DNA of 64,000 nt from Clostridia bacterium (GTDB lineage Bacteria; Bacillota; Clostridia; Oscillospirales; CAG-272): NCBI GenBank assembly GCA_017547755.1, contig JAFYOX010000061.1, forward strand, positions 1 to 64,000, read 5' to 3'. The translations under genes were made by a program, and so were the position numbers. Of the stretch, positions 25,223-34,222 are shown piece by piece. The notes under the pieces are model-generated. The model saw only the letters and a list, made by a program, of their open reading frames with translations. It did not search any database and was not told the origin of the DNA. Numbering within the stretch: the first letter of the stretch is position 1; each line of letters starts with the position of its first letter.

Positions 25223-26923
25223 TTAGCCCGCAGGATAGTTTTCGTCGTACCATGCGCCGTAGATGGACGCGATGGAATTTTCGTTTTCTTCGGTGTCAAG
25301 GAGAGAATTGATGAGTTCGTTGTCCTTGATTTCCTTCTTGATCGCGTCAACGGTGGTCTTCCATTCAGCGAACGGAGTAGCATCGATGGTCGCCTTGTAC
25401 TGCTTGGAAAGTTCAGCAAGTTCAGCAAGCTGAGCCTTGTTAGCATCGTTCACATAGCCGGTAAACTTCATGTACGGGCTGGAGATGGAGTCGATGTTCT
25501 GCTGCTTACCGTATGCCCAGTAATCCATGGAGATGCCTTCGCCCGGGTAGGTCATGTAAACGTTACCGGTCTTGACGATATCCATCTGGTAGTCGTCGCT
25601 GAGGATGGTGATGGTTTCCTTGGTGTCTTCATCATCATAATCCCAGTGAACGCCCTGTGCACCGTACTGAAGAATGGTACGGATATCGGAGCTGGTGTTC
25701 AGGTAAGTGAGAACTTCCATGGAACGGGAAAGGCTCTTGGAGTAGGAGCTTACTGCGAACATGGAACCGTAAGCATCTTCTTCAGTCATCATCGGCTTGG
25801 AGTAGATGTTTACGTAGTATTCGTCTTCGTACTGTTCTACGATGGAAGCGTCGCCGGAGATTACGCCGACTGCGAACTTTTCGCCTTCGTCAACCTTACC
25901 GTCGCCGATGTAGCCGAGTTCGGAGAGTTCCTTCATCATACCAACGGTGTTGATGTATACGTTGGTGGAGAAGATGCTCTTCGGAGCAGCCTTTACATTG
26001 TAGGACATGGTATTGGTGATCTGGGAAGCGAGAACGGACCATTCGTTCGGGTCTTCGCCCCAGTAAACCATGTTGAACGCTTCAACTTCGCCAAGAAGAG
26101 GAGTTACATCTTCAACGCCGTTGTCAACCTGATAGCCCATATCCTTGATGAAGTCCTGGCACTTCAGGAAGGTGCTGAGATCCTTCGGGTTGTAGTCATA
26201 CTTTTCAACGAGTTCCTTGTTTACAAGGAAGTACTGATATTCACCAACCGGATGGTTGTTCGGGATCGCATAAGTACCGCTTACGTTTGCAAGGGTGAGG
26301 TAGGTGGGATAAATATAGGTCTTGAGGATCTTGGAGTTGCCGCTCAGTTCGCCGTCGAGCTGCTGGATCTGTTCGTTTTCAATGTAACGGAGGTAGTTGT
26401 CGTAACCCTGAACAAGGAAGATGTCCAGCTGGTTTGCGCCGACTTCCGGATACTTGATAACGCTGATACCGAGTTCGTTGACGATGGTTTCTTCTTCAGC
26501 GGGTGCTTCAGTGGTTTCTTCTTCGGTTTCTTCTACAGTGATACCCTGAGCCTTGAGTTCCTTGAGTTCCTTTCTCTTGCGTTCCGCTTCTTCTTCTTCA
26601 GCGATGAGCGCAGCAGCAATACGGTCAAGTTCACCATCGATGGTTTCCTGGTACTTGTCTTCCGGAATTGCCTTGAGTTCGATTGCAGTGTCGAACTTTG
26701 CCTGAGTCAGACGGTTGATCTGAGCTTCAGCGAGTTCGATTGCTTCTTCGGTGGTATTCTTGCTGGTAGGCAGCCACAGGGAAAGAGTCATGGAAATACG
26801 AGCTGCTTCTTCAGTATCCGCAGTTGCTTCAACGTCTTCTTCCGTTGCCTGAGAGGAACAACCGGTGAAAGAACCGAGAGCAAGCATCATGGCAAGCAGC
26901 AGGGTTGTGAGCTTTTTATTCAT
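25223..26923 (-). CDS. Extracellular solute-binding lipoprotein with a charged coiled-coil insert
   Basis: The 566-residue product opens with a lipoprotein signal (MNKKLTTLLLAMMLALGSFT, then lipidated Cys22). A solute-binding family 1-like fold follows, but residues about 100-150 form an E/K-rich, coiled-coil-prone insert (EEEEAERKRKELKELKAQ, then EETEEETTEA). Sugar binding is likely from the fold but unproven. The start at 26923 is fixed by AGAGGAGG. No ABC permease or ATPase lies nearby, so it either serves a distant transporter or acts as a sensor. It has a consensus promoter and its own terminator. Confidence 0.8.
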   Translation of the reverse strand: MNKKLTTLLLAMMLALGSFTGCSSQATEEDVEATADTEEAARISMTLSLWLPTSKNTTEEAIELAEAQINRLTQAKFDTAIELKAIPEDKYQETIDGELDRIAAALIAEEEEAERKRKELKELKAQGITVEETEEETTEAPAEEETIVNELGISVIKYPEVGANQLDIFLVQGYDNYLRYIENEQIQQLDGELSGNSKILKTYIYPTYLTLANVSGTYAIPNNHPVGEYQYFLVNKELVEKYDYNPKDLSTFLKCQDFIKDMGYQVDNGVEDVTPLLGEVEAFNMVYWGEDPNEWSVLASQITNTMSYNVKAAPKSIFSTNVYINTVGMMKELSELGYIGDGKVDEGEKFAVGVISGDASIVEQYEDEYYVNIYSKPMMTEEDAYGSMFAVSSYSKSLSRSMEVLTYLNTSSDIRTILQYGAQGVHWDYDDEDTKETITILSDDYQMDIVKTGNVYMTYPGEGISMDYWAYGKQQNIDSISSPYMKFTGYVNDANKAQLAELAELSKQYKATIDATPFAEWKTTVDAIKKEIKDNELINSLLDTEENENSIASIYGAWYDENYPAG

Positions 26924-26992
26924 TAGGGAATCCTCCTCTATCAATTCTTTGGGTCTCTCTGCCAAAAAAATTGCCCATAAAATTCTTACATT

Positions 26993-27021
26993 ATTGTACA
27001 CGATAATCTTCAATATGTCAA
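26993..27021 (-). promoter_or_regulatory. Sigma-A promoter of the solute-binding lipoprotein gene
   Basis: Consensus TTGACA (27016-27021), a 17-bp spacer and TACAAT (26993-26998) on the minus strand. Confidence 0.88.
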
Positions 27022-27177
27022 GCATTTTTTCATGGAATCCCTTCCATAAAAACGCTTTTTTCGCTCCGGTATTTTTTCAGCATCGATAATTTTTTGTGCA
27101 AGCACCCCAAATACACAGTTTTGTATTTGTGGAATGTGACTTTTTTCTTGTATGTTTGCTACAACTGATCCGTCTTT

Positions 27178-27200
27178 AAAATAGTCAAATAATCTATTTT
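27178..27200 (-). terminator. Weak AT-only hairpin after the sigma-like gene
   Basis: AAAATAG (27178-27184) and CTATTTT (27194-27200) can pair, 8 bases past the stop at 27208. The stem has one G-C pair, so termination is doubtful. The rest of 27022-27177 is AT-rich with a second possible stem (CCAAATACA/TGTATTTG) and no gene. Confidence 0.3.
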
Positions 27201-27207
27201 TCTCAAA

Positions 27208-27936
27208 TCAGCTGTTCGTGCGGCGTCCGGCATCCCAGCGTGCGCGGGGTTCTTCGGACTCAGCGTCCGTATCTTCCGTTTCCGCCGTTTCTTCTTCCGC
27301 AGCGGGTTCTCCGTTGTCCTGTGACGCGATCTCCTCCATAAGTTCCATCACGGAAAGGACTTCGTCGAGCGCAAGGCCGGTATCCTCCGCGATCTCCTCG
27401 GGAGTGGCTTCCCTGCCGAGTTTTTCCTCGAGGACCATATCACTGCGTGAAATGGTATTCAGCAGTTCGGTGAGATGCGCGGGAATTTCTCCGGTCATTT
27501 CCGCGTCCGCCACGGCAAATTCCAGCGCATCGACGACGCAGCCGGCAGCATGGAGGCGGAAATCGCCGTCTTCGGACGAGTAGGTTTCCGCCGCTCCGAC
27601 CAGACCGAGGCTTCCTTCCTGCAGAAGATCGAGGAAGGTCACGCCGCGTCCGATGTAGCGCTTTGCCGCGCAGACAACGATGCGCATCAGTCCTTCGATC
27701 AGATCGGCTTTTGCAGCCGGATCGCTGTCGAGGCGGGATGCGAGATGTGCCGCGCCGTCCGCGTCAAGCGCGGGAAGAGAGGCGATCTCGGAGAGGAAAT
27801 TCTTCGCATGGCGGTTGAGATTCACGCCTTCCTGCGTGAGCATCATCTCCATATCGCCGTACGAAGGGATCAGTTCGGATTCAAAAACGATGTCTTCCGC
27901 AAGTTCCGCGGAGACGGGACCGATGTCGTGATTCAT
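27208..27936 (-). CDS. Degenerate sigma-70-like protein lacking region 4, downstream of rpoD
   Basis: The 242-residue product aligns with the neighbouring RpoD across regions 2 and 3.0-3.1. Core-binding region 2.2 is kept (RYIGRGVTFLDLLQEGSLGL, residues 94-113). Region 2.3-2.4 is degraded: the RpoD stretch [17 protein letters not shown] corresponds to FRLHAAGCVVDALEFAV here, losing the Trp pair and the Gln that read the -10 element. GREATPEEIAEDTGL (174-188) matches Rpo[16 protein letters not shown]. After about residue 205 there is only an acidic tail; region 4 is absent. It starts 19 bases after rpoD behind ACGGAGGAAACGG. A core-binding decoy or modulator is an inference. Confidence 0.75.
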   Translation of the reverse strand: MNHDIGPVSAELAEDIVFESELIPSYGDMEMMLTQEGVNLNRHAKNFLSEIASLPALDADGAAHLASRLDSDPAAKADLIEGLMRIVVCAAKRYIGRGVTFLDLLQEGSLGLVGAAETYSSEDGDFRLHAAGCVVDALEFAVADAEMTGEIPAHLTELLNTISRSDMVLEEKLGREATPEEIAEDTGLALDEVLSVMELMEEIASQDNGEPAAEEETAETEDTDAESEEPRARWDAGRRTNS

Positions 27937-27955
27937 CCGTTTCCTCCGTTTTCCG

Positions 27956-29062
27956 TCAGGTCATATCGTTCAGGAAGCCCTTGAGGATCTTCGAACGGCT
28001 CTGGTGACGGAGCTTGCGGAGTGCCTTTGCTTCGATCTGGCGGATACGTTCACGGGTGATGTTGAATTCCTTGCCGACTTCTTCAAGGGTGCGGGTTCTG
28101 CCGTCTTCGAGGCCGAAGCGGAGCTTGATGACCATTTCTTCACGGGGAGTGAGGGTATGGAGCACCTTGTTGAGCTGTTCGCGGAGGAGCTGATAGGAAA
28201 CGGCTTCCGCGGGAGTCGGGGAGGAGTCGTCGGGAATGAAGTCGCCGAGATGGCTGTCGTCTTCTTCGCCGATCGGAGTTTCGAGGGATACGGGGTCCTG
28301 TGCCGCCTTCATGATCTCACGGACCTTGTCCGCGCTCATGCCGAGCTTTTCCGCGATTTCATCGATAGTGGGTTCGCGGCCGAATTCCTGCAGGAGCTGA
28401 CGGGAAGTACGGGAAACACGGTGGATGGTTTCGACCATGTGAACGGGGATACGGATGGTTCTCGCCTGGTCCGCAATGGCACGGGTGATCGCCTGACGGA
28501 TCCACCAGGTCGCGTAGGTGGAGAACTTGTAACCCTTGGTGTGATCAAACTTTTCGACCGCCTTGATGAGACCGAGGTTGCCTTCCTGGATCAGGTCGAG
28601 GAAGTACATACCCTTGCCGACATACTTCTTTGCGATGCTGACAACGAGACGGAGGTTTGCTTCGACCAGTTCGTTCTTTGCGGCTTCGTCGCCGTCGGCG
28701 ATCTTTTCCGCAAGGATGGCTTCACGGTCGGGATCGAGCAGCGGGATCTTGCCGATGTCCTTGAGGTACATACGTACCGGGTCATCCACGGCAACGCCTT
28801 CGTCTGCCAGAAGCTTGTCAATGTCTTCGTTTTCGTCGACATCGCCGGAGGGATCGGCGGTAACATCGTAGCTGTCGTCGTTTTCGAGATAGTTGGTGAC
28901 TTCGATGCCGCTGTTTTCAAGTACTTCGTAGATCTTTTCGATCTGGTCGACATCGTAGCCGGAGAATTCTACGGCTTCCATGATATCGTTGTTCGAGAGT
29001 GAGCCCTGGGACTTCCCCTTTTCGATCAGTCCCTGTACGTCAACTTTCTTTTCGTTATCCAT
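27956..29062 (-). CDS. rpoD: Primary RNA polymerase sigma factor (sigma-A)
   Basis: The housekeeping sigma factor. The 368-residue product has an acidic region 1.1, [11 protein letters not shown] (1.2), [14 protein letters not shown] (2.2), [17 protein letters not shown] (2.3-2.4), the region 3 helices and region 4 with the helix-turn-helix ([20 protein letters not shown]). It follows dnaG by 50 bases, the classic macromolecular-synthesis order, and is followed by a degenerate paralogue. It explains the many TTGACA/TATAAT promoters in the window. Confidence 0.98.
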   Translation of the reverse strand: MDNEKKVDVQGLIEKGKSQGSLSNNDIMEAVEFSGYDVDQIEKIYEVLENSGIEVTNYLENDDSYDVTADPSGDVDENEDIDKLLADEGVAVDDPVRMYLKDIGKIPLLDPDREAILAEKIADGDEAAKNELVEANLRLVVSIAKKYVGKGMYFLDLIQEGNLGLIKAVEKFDHTKGYKFSTYATWWIRQAITRAIADQARTIRIPVHMVETIHRVSRTSRQLLQEFGREPTIDEIAEKLGMSADKVREIMKAAQDPVSLETPIGEEDDSHLGDFIPDDSSPTPAEAVSYQLLREQLNKVLHTLTPREEMVIKLRFGLEDGRTRTLEEVGKEFNITRERIRQIEAKALRKLRHQSRSKILKGFLNDMT

Positions 29063-29112
29063 GATTACCTCACATTTTTGTATTTTTATATGCTGAATTG
29101 TGCTTGACGGAT

Positions 29113-30852
29113 TTATGATAACTCCCCGCGTTTCCTTCGAAGGATATCTTCGAGAGAATCGGAGGAACTGCCCTGCTTCAGGGTCTCTTTCCGGAGCGAA
29201 CGCACGAACGTGGCGTACGTCGCTTCGCTGTTGTCGGAAAGCTCGTTGCGCGCGGCAACCATTTCCGACGCGCGGGATACTTCTTCAAAGGAAAATTCTT
29301 CCGAGAGAAGTCCGAGCGAGAAACGGTCTCCGGCTTCCGTCACTTTTTCGAAGAGACGTCTGCCGAGCGCGGTGGTGAAATCATCCGCGGACAGCGGATA
29401 TCCGTCCACCAGACGAGGCAGATATTCCGGATGGATAAAGAGCATCCCGAGAAGGGATTCCTCGATCCGTGCCGCTTTCGGCTGTTTTGCGTAGTCCGGA
29501 TTCACGCGGTCGGCGATGCCGGAGGTGATGCGGATCAGTTCTCCGCGGCGCTTTTTGTCATTTTCCTTTGCCAGACGCCGCATCCGCATATTCACATCGT
29601 TTTCCAGACTCTTCCGGTCGACCTCATACGATTTCGCCGCGCGGTCAATATAGATATCCCTCTCGACGGAGGAATGTATTCCGGCGATGTACGTACAGAT
29701 TTCGGAGATGGCGCGAATCTTTTCCGCGTCGTTTGCGAGATCGTATTTCGCCGCCGTATTCGCCAGAACATAGTCGAATTTCGATCGGCTTTCCTCGATC
29801 AGGGAACGGAACTTTTCTTTTCCGAATTTTTTTATGTACTCGTCGGGGTCCTTGGCGCCTTCCATGTGCAGGACTTTGGTCTCGAGTCCCGCCTTTTCGA
29901 GAAGATCGATGGCACGCGCCGTCGCCTTCTGTCCGGCCTCGTCGCTGTCGTAGGAGATGATCACCTTGCCCGTATACTTCTTCAGCATACGCGCCTGATC
30001 GTCCGTCAGAGCCGTACCGAGCGTTGCGACCGCCATGCCGAATCCGGCATCGTGGAGCGCGATGACGTCCATATAGCCTTCGCACAGGATCATGTAGCCG
30101 GCGTCGGTGTTCTTGGCGTAATTGAGCGCGAACAGGTTGCGGCTCTTCTTGAATGCGGGAGTGTCCGAAGTGTTGAGATACTTCGGTTTGGTGTCGTCGA
30201 GAACGCGTCCGCCGAATGCGATGACATTTCCCGACACGTCAATGATGGGGAACATGACGCGTCCGCGGAAGTAGTCGTAGTAGCCGCGTTCGCTTTTTCC
30301 GGCAAAATACGCGGTCTGGATCTCGTGCGGCTTGAATCCGAGCGAGGTCAGGTGCTTCAGCATCTGGTTTCCGGACGGCGGCGAATAGCCGAGTCCGAAC
30401 CGCTTGATCGCCAGCATGCTCAGTCCACGGTCGACGAAATACCGCCGTCCCGCCGCGCCGATGTTGTCATCGTACAGCATTTTCCGGTAGAATTTTGCGG
30501 CTTCCAGATTCATCTGCAGGACACGGGTACGCGTCACGCCGTCGTCGCGCGGCTTGTCACCGAACTCCGGCAGGGTGATGCCCGCGCGTTTCGCAAGGGT
30601 CTCGACTGCCGACACGTAGTCGAGATTTTCCGTCCGCATGACAAAGCTGATCACGTCGCCGCCTGCGCCGCAGCCGAAGCAGTAGAAACTCTGCGTTTCG
30701 GGATAGACGGTGAACGACGGCGTTTTTTCGCTGTGGAACGGACAGAGCCCCTTGAGATTCGATCCCGCTCTCTTGAGAGAAACATAGGAGGAAATCACGC
30801 TTTCGATATCGCAGCGGTAACGGATATCCTCGATCACATTTGCCGGTATCAT
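29113..30852 (-). CDS. dnaG: DNA primase
   Basis: DnaG makes RNA primers at the fork. The 579-residue product has the CHC2-type zinc finger ([20 protein letters not shown] then YCFGCGAGG, residues about 37-66), the RNA polymerase core and the TOPRIM box ([12 protein letters not shown] with [12 protein letters not shown]). The C-terminal helicase-interaction part is present but diverged. AAAGGAGG lies before the ATG at 30852. It heads dnaG-rpoD-sigma-like. Confidence 0.97.
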   Translation of the reverse strand: MIPANVIEDIRYRCDIESVISSYVSLKRAGSNLKGLCPFHSEKTPSFTVYPETQSFYCFGCGAGGDVISFVMRTENLDYVSAVETLAKRAGITLPEFGDKPRDDGVTRTRVLQMNLEAAKFYRKMLYDDNIGAAGRRYFVDRGLSMLAIKRFGLGYSPPSGNQMLKHLTSLGFKPHEIQTAYFAGKSERGYYDYFRGRVMFPIIDVSGNVIAFGGRVLDDTKPKYLNTSDTPAFKKSRNLFALNYAKNTDAGYMILCEGYMDVIALHDAGFGMAVATLGTALTDDQARMLKKYTGKVIISYDSDEAGQKATARAIDLLEKAGLETKVLHMEGAKDPDEYIKKFGKEKFRSLIEESRSKFDYVLANTAAKYDLANDAEKIRAISEICTYIAGIHSSVERDIYIDRAAKSYEVDRKSLENDVNMRMRRLAKENDKKRRGELIRITSGIADRVNPDYAKQPKAARIEESLLGMLFIHPEYLPRLVDGYPLSADDFTTALGRRLFEKVTEAGDRFSLGLLSEEFSFEEVSRASEMVAARNELSDNSEATYATFVRSLRKETLKQGSSSDSLEDILRRKRGELS

Positions 30853-30950
30853 GCGTGTTTCCTCCTTTATTTTTCAATGAAATGATTCTGCGTTTTTTCC
30901 CGCTGTATATAATATACGCAGGATTTTGCTTTATTTCTTTTTTTGCCGGG

Positions 30951-31637
30951 TCAATTTATTCTGGAAGCGCGTTCTTCGTAGCCGATCACGTCGAATTTGC
31001 CCTTTCCGTAGGTCATTTCGGACACCGTTACGGCAACTTCGTCCGCACGCGGCGCTTCGATGGCACAGAGGACCGTCACGTTTTCGCCGAAATCGCAGGA
31101 ATCCTCCGACGCGCCGAGCTTCTCGAGCGCGACCGTCAGACGCTGATAATCGGAATACGTGACCTCGATCCGCATGATCGCGTACGGCTCGAACACCGCC
31201 AGTCCCGCATCATCGATCGCCAGCTTTGCCGCCGCGCTGTATGCGCGGACAAGACCGCCGGCCCCGAGCAGAATCCCGCCGAAATACCGCGTCACGACTA
31301 CGCAGAGGTCGCACGCGCCGGACATTTTCAGGACATTGAGCACCGGCATTCCCGCCGTTCCCTGCGGTTCGCCGTCGTCGGAATACCGCGCCAGCGCACC
31401 ATCGTTCAGGATATAGGCATAGACATTGTGCGTCGCGTCGTGGAATTCCTTCTTTTTGGCGTCGATGAATGCGCGGGCTTCCTCTTCGCTGCGTACAGGA
31501 GCCGCGTGTCCGATGAAGAGCGACTTGCGCTCTTCCATTTCGCTGGAGACTGTCGACGCGAGAGTCACGCGCTTCTTGACGGCTGCTTCGGGCTCCTTTG
31601 CCTTGTTATCTTTTTCTTTGCTGTCTTTTTTCTTCAT
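30951..31637 (-). CDS. YigZ/IMPACT-family protein (UPF0029)
   Basis: The 228-residue protein carries the UPF0029 core (FHDATHNVYAYIL, SDDGEPQGTAGMPVL, VVVTRYFGGILLGAGGLVRAY) and the C-terminal DUF1949 domain. The family is linked to translation stress (the eukaryotic IMPACT protein inhibits Gcn2), but its bacterial function is unclear. The start at 31637 gives a lysine-rich head (MKKKDSKEKDNKAKEP) that is longer than usual; the Shine-Dalgarno is weak. It follows hflX by 16 bases and is probably cotranscribed. Confidence 0.88.
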   Translation of the reverse strand: MKKKDSKEKDNKAKEPEAAVKKRVTLASTVSSEMEERKSLFIGHAAPVRSEEEARAFIDAKKKEFHDATHNVYAYILNDGALARYSDDGEPQGTAGMPVLNVLKMSGACDLCVVVTRYFGGILLGAGGLVRAYSAAAKLAIDDAGLAVFEPYAIMRIEVTYSDYQRLTVALEKLGASEDSCDFGENVTVLCAIEAPRADEVAVTVSEMTYGKGKFDVIGYEERASRIN

Positions 31638-31653
31638 AATTTTATATCCCCGG

Positions 31654-32940
31654 TTATTCCTCGACGATATATTTTTTGATCTTCGCGTACAGCTTGTCGT
31701 CCACGGTGCAGCGGACGAGAATGCCGTCCTCGAGATAATCCATTTCGATGTCGTCCGCATCCTTGTAGAGAAGTCCCGTGACCGCACCGTCCTGCGGCGG
31801 GATCTTCAGCGTGACGCGGTGCTTTCCGTCAGCCACCAGACGTTCGATCGTCGAAACGAGTGCGTCGCATCCCGCACCGGTGACGGCGGAGATGAACACC
31901 ACGTCGGTATTGGTTCCGGACGCAAGAGACTTCATATGGATGAGCGCGTCGCGGTCGGCGCAGATGTCGCATTTGTTGAAGACGTAGATCGTCGGCTTTC
32001 CTGCCGCGCCGAGTTCTTCGAGAAGATCGGAAGTCACCTGCGTCTGCGCAATGAATTCCGGGTCGGAGGAGTCGATCACGATCAGAAGGATATCGGAGTA
32101 TACCGCTTCGTCAAGGGTCGATTTGAACGCCTTGATCAGATGGTGCGGCAGATTGCGGATGAATCCGACCGTATCGGTGAGGAGAAGCTTCGTCCCGTTC
32201 GGCGTCGTGAACTGACGGGTCGTCGGGTCGAGGGTAGCGAACAGTTTGTTTTCGGCAAGGATGCCCGCACCGGTCAGGTAGTTGAGCAGGGTGCTCTTTC
32301 CGGCGTTGGTATAGCCGACAATGCCGCACTTGGTCAGACCGGATTTGTCGCGCTGACGGCGCATGACGAGACGGTTCTGTTCGACCTTGCGGAGTTCTTC
32401 TTCGAGCGAAGCGATCTTTTCCTTAACGCGGCGGCGGTCGATCTCGAGTTTTGTTTCCCCGGGACCGCGCGCACCGACGGAACCGGACGACGCCGTACCG
32501 CCCTGACGGGAAAGTTCCTTGCCGCGTCCGGTGAGACGGGGCGAGGTGTAGCGCAGCTGTGCCAGTTCGACCTGCAGACGGCCTTCGCTCGTCCGCGCAT
32601 GGTCGGCAAAAATATCGAGGATCAGCATACTGCGGTCAATGACCGTCACTTCACTCTCGATGTCGTCTTCGATCGCCTTGATCTGCGACGGCGTCAGTTC
32701 GCGGTCGAAAATGACCAGGGATGCCCCCTGGGTTTCGCAGAGTTCGGACAGTTCCTTCACCTTGCCGCTTCCGATGACCGTGCGGACATCGGGAGTTTCG
32801 CGGCACTGGGTCAGGATCCCGACGCATTCGCAGTCCGCCGTATCGCAGAGCCGCTCCAGTTCCCCGAGAGAAACCAGACATTCCCGTTCGCCGTTCTGCG
32901 GATGGATCGCGCAGAGAATGACTTTCTGTTTTTCTTCCAT
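31654..32940 (-). CDS. hflX: GTPase HflX, ribosome-splitting factor
   Basis: HflX binds the 50S subunit and rescues stalled ribosomes under stress. The 428-residue protein has the N-terminal HflX domain with the glycine-rich linker (GRGKELSRQGGTASSGSVG), a coiled segment, then the G domain: GYTNAGKSTLL (G1), DTVGF (G3), NKCD (G4). Paired with the YigZ-like gene it forms a two-gene unit linked to ribosome function. Confidence 0.95.
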   Translation of the reverse strand: MEEKQKVILCAIHPQNGERECLVSLGELERLCDTADCECVGILTQCRETPDVRTVIGSGKVKELSELCETQGASLVIFDRELTPSQIKAIEDDIESEVTVIDRSMLILDIFADHARTSEGRLQVELAQLRYTSPRLTGRGKELSRQGGTASSGSVGARGPGETKLEIDRRRVKEKIASLEEELRKVEQNRLVMRRQRDKSGLTKCGIVGYTNAGKSTLLNYLTGAGILAENKLFATLDPTTRQFTTPNGTKLLLTDTVGFIRNLPHHLIKAFKSTLDEAVYSDILLIVIDSSDPEFIAQTQVTSDLLEELGAAGKPTIYVFNKCDICADRDALIHMKSLASGTNTDVVFISAVTGAGCDALVSTIERLVADGKHRVTLKIPPQDGAVTGLLYKDADDIEMDYLEDGILVRCTVDDKLYAKIKKYIVEE

Positions 32941-32957
32941 GATATAATGAAGTTCTC

Positions 32958-33005
32958 GGAAGAAACTTTTCAGAAATCCCTTCCGAACCCCTTTCCATAA
33001 ACTTT
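32958..33005 (+). repeat. Degenerate dispersed repeat unit, plus orientation
   Basis: GGAAGAAACTTTT and TCCCTTCC form an imperfect hairpin (32958-32984) followed by the conserved tail GAACCCCTTTCCATAAACTTT (32985-33005). The flanking genes hflX and rpmE both run on the minus strand, so the unit points against transcription. Confidence 0.6.
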
Positions 33006-33066
33006 CCGGGATGGATTACAGGAAACACACCTGCATTTCCGGCAAAAAATGTGCTTGATGAGAGCA

Positions 33067-33105
33067 GAAAAAGCCGGACAGGACAAGAAACGTCCTGACC
33101 AGCCT
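33067..33105 (-). terminator. Terminator of rpmE
   Basis: On the minus strand GCTGGTCAGGAC pairs with GTCCTGTCCGGC (10 of 12) and is followed by T5. It lies 24 bases past the rpmE stop. Confidence 0.75.
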
Positions 33106-33128
33106 CTGCCAGATAATTTGTATTGGAA

Positions 33129-33344
33129 TTACTTGCGCAGTTCGAGACGCTTCTTGAACTTGTCAACACGTCCGCCTGCATCAACAAACTTCTGCTTACC
33201 GGTGAAGAAAGGATGGCACTTGGAGCAGATGTCCACGCGAAGTTCACCGTTAGCATCACCCTTCGTGGAGCGGGTAACTACAGTTTCACCGCATGCGCAA
33301 CGAATGGTAACTTCTTCATACTTGGGATGGATACCGTTTTTCAT
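33129..33344 (-). CDS. rpmE: Large-subunit ribosomal protein L31, zinc-binding form
   Basis: The 71-residue product has the L31 opening [20 protein letters not shown] and four cysteines (CAC, then CSKC) that bind zinc, so this is the C+ form and can store zinc. The C-terminus [17 protein letters not shown] is the family signature. AGAGGTG precedes the ATG. It is a single-gene unit with its own promoter and terminator. Confidence 0.97.
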   Translation of the reverse strand: MKNGIHPKYEEVTIRCACGETVVTRSTKGDANGELRVDICSKCHPFFTGKQKFVDAGGRVDKFKKRLELRK

Positions 33345-33380
33345 TGTTTTTCACCTCTGTTAGATACTCACGTAGAACAG

Positions 33381-33409
33381 ATTATATCACAGCATACGCC
33401 AAATTGCAA
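33381..33409 (-). promoter_or_regulatory. Sigma-A promoter of rpmE
   Basis: TTGCAA (33404-33409), 17 bp and TATAAT (33381-33386) on the minus strand, about 37 bp before the ATG. Confidence 0.85.
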
Positions 33410-33438
33410 TAGGTTTTCCAAAAAAATATTCAATATTT

Positions 33439-33855
33439 TCAAAAGCGGTTTCCACAGTTTTTTTGTGGATTCTGCATCCATCGCCGCACCGCTTTCTCCG
33501 CAATCCCAAACAGCGCACATCCGGCGGCATAGCACACGAGATCCGCCCACGAAAATGTACTGCCGAGCAGGATCCGGAAAAACGCAATATCCCCCAGCCC
33601 CATGAGCGAGACGAAATCAAACGCCTGCCCGACTTCCACCGCCGCCGCAAACAGGAACACCCACAGCGGAAGCAGACGCACACCGCATGGAAAAAATATC
33701 CGCAGGAAACAGCAGATCAGCACCGTCACGAGAATATCCCCGCCGTACGGTCTTATAAAATCGTCGCGGACAAACAGCGCGATCAGAAGTTCCGTAAGAA
33801 AAATTCCCGCGAAGCACAGCGCATACACCGTGCGCGGACAGTTCTGTCGTTTCAT
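33439..33855 (-). CDS. DUF2809-like small membrane protein
   Basis: The 138-residue product has about four hydrophobic helices and the DUF2809-type features: DDFIRPYGGDILVTVLICCF, FAAAVEVGQAF and a GLGD..FRILLGSTFSWADL ending. Function unknown. The start at 33855 is set by CGGAGAGAATTTC. The frame remains open upstream through the tRNA gene, but that part is not coding. It follows the tRNA-Pro gene and may be read from the tRNA promoter. Confidence 0.75.
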   Translation of the reverse strand: MKRQNCPRTVYALCFAGIFLTELLIALFVRDDFIRPYGGDILVTVLICCFLRIFFPCGVRLLPLWVFLFAAAVEVGQAFDFVSLMGLGDIAFFRILLGSTFSWADLVCYAAGCALFGIAEKAVRRWMQNPQKNCGNRF

Positions 33856-33935
33856 GAAATTCTCTCCGTTCTCCGGAATTCCGGAAAGTAAAGAAAAAAC
33901 CGGCACACCTTTCGGTATCCCGGTATTTTTCGTTA

Positions 33936-34008
33936 TCTGAGTGACAAGACTTGAACTTGCGGCCTCTACCACCCCAAGGTAGCGCGCTCCCAACTGCGCC
34001 ACACCCAG
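33936..34008 (-). tRNA. tRNA-Pro (anticodon GGG)
   Basis: The minus strand folds into a cloverleaf: acceptor CTGGGTG with CACTCAG (one G-U pair), D-arm GCGCAGTTGGGAGCGC, anticodon stem CTACC/GGTAG with loop TTGGGGT, and T-arm GCAAG-TTCAAGT-CTTGT. The anticodon GGG reads proline CCC/CCU. The CCA end is not encoded. Confidence 0.93.
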
Positions 34009-34032
34009 ATGCTATTCCCTGACAGCTCCTAT

Positions 34033-34061
34033 ATTATAGCACCGCGATTCTTATTTGTCAA
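34033..34061 (-). promoter_or_regulatory. Sigma-A promoter of tRNA-Pro
   Basis: Consensus TTGACA (34056-34061), 17 bp, consensus TATAAT (34033-34038) on the minus strand, ending 24 bp before the tRNA. Confidence 0.92.
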
Positions 34062-34151
34062 TACCTTTTTGAAAGTTTTTTCAATTTTTTCTGATATTTT
34101 TTTCGGGAGCATTTCCGGCGTCTTCCGGGAAATATCCGGAGCCGCCTTCCT

Positions 34152-34185
34152 GTGACAGAAAAGGCACGCACCGATGTTCTATAAT
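34152..34185 (+). promoter_or_regulatory. Candidate Spo0A-dependent sigma-A promoter of spoIIGA-sigE, 22-bp spacer
   Basis: TATAAT (34180-34185) has no -35 match at 16-18 bp. GTGACA (34152-34157, 5/6 to TTGACA) lies exactly 22 bp upstream. The Bacillus spoIIG promoter has the same abnormal 22-bp spacing and needs Spo0A-P. The TGACAGAA overlapping the -35 is only a loose match to a 0A box. The region 34062-34151 is otherwise T-rich without a gene. Confidence 0.6.
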
Positions 34186-34222
34186 GCCGTTGACACGCGG
34201 ACGGAGCACGGGGGGAAAACGC

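Noticed and set aside
26924-27207. A riboswitch or T-box before the lipoprotein gene
   Set aside because: The transcript leader is only about 60 bases and shows no conserved core; the rest is AT-rich spacer.
27208-27936. Sigma-like gene as a sequencing-frameshift remnant of a full sigma factor
   Set aside because: The frame is open for 242 codons with its own Shine-Dalgarno, and the downstream 180 bases contain no region 4 sequence in any frame that I can see.
33855-34002. A longer start for the DUF2809-like gene reaching into the tRNA
   Set aside because: The extension would translate the tRNA-Pro gene; the ATG at 33855 has a suitable Shine-Dalgarno.
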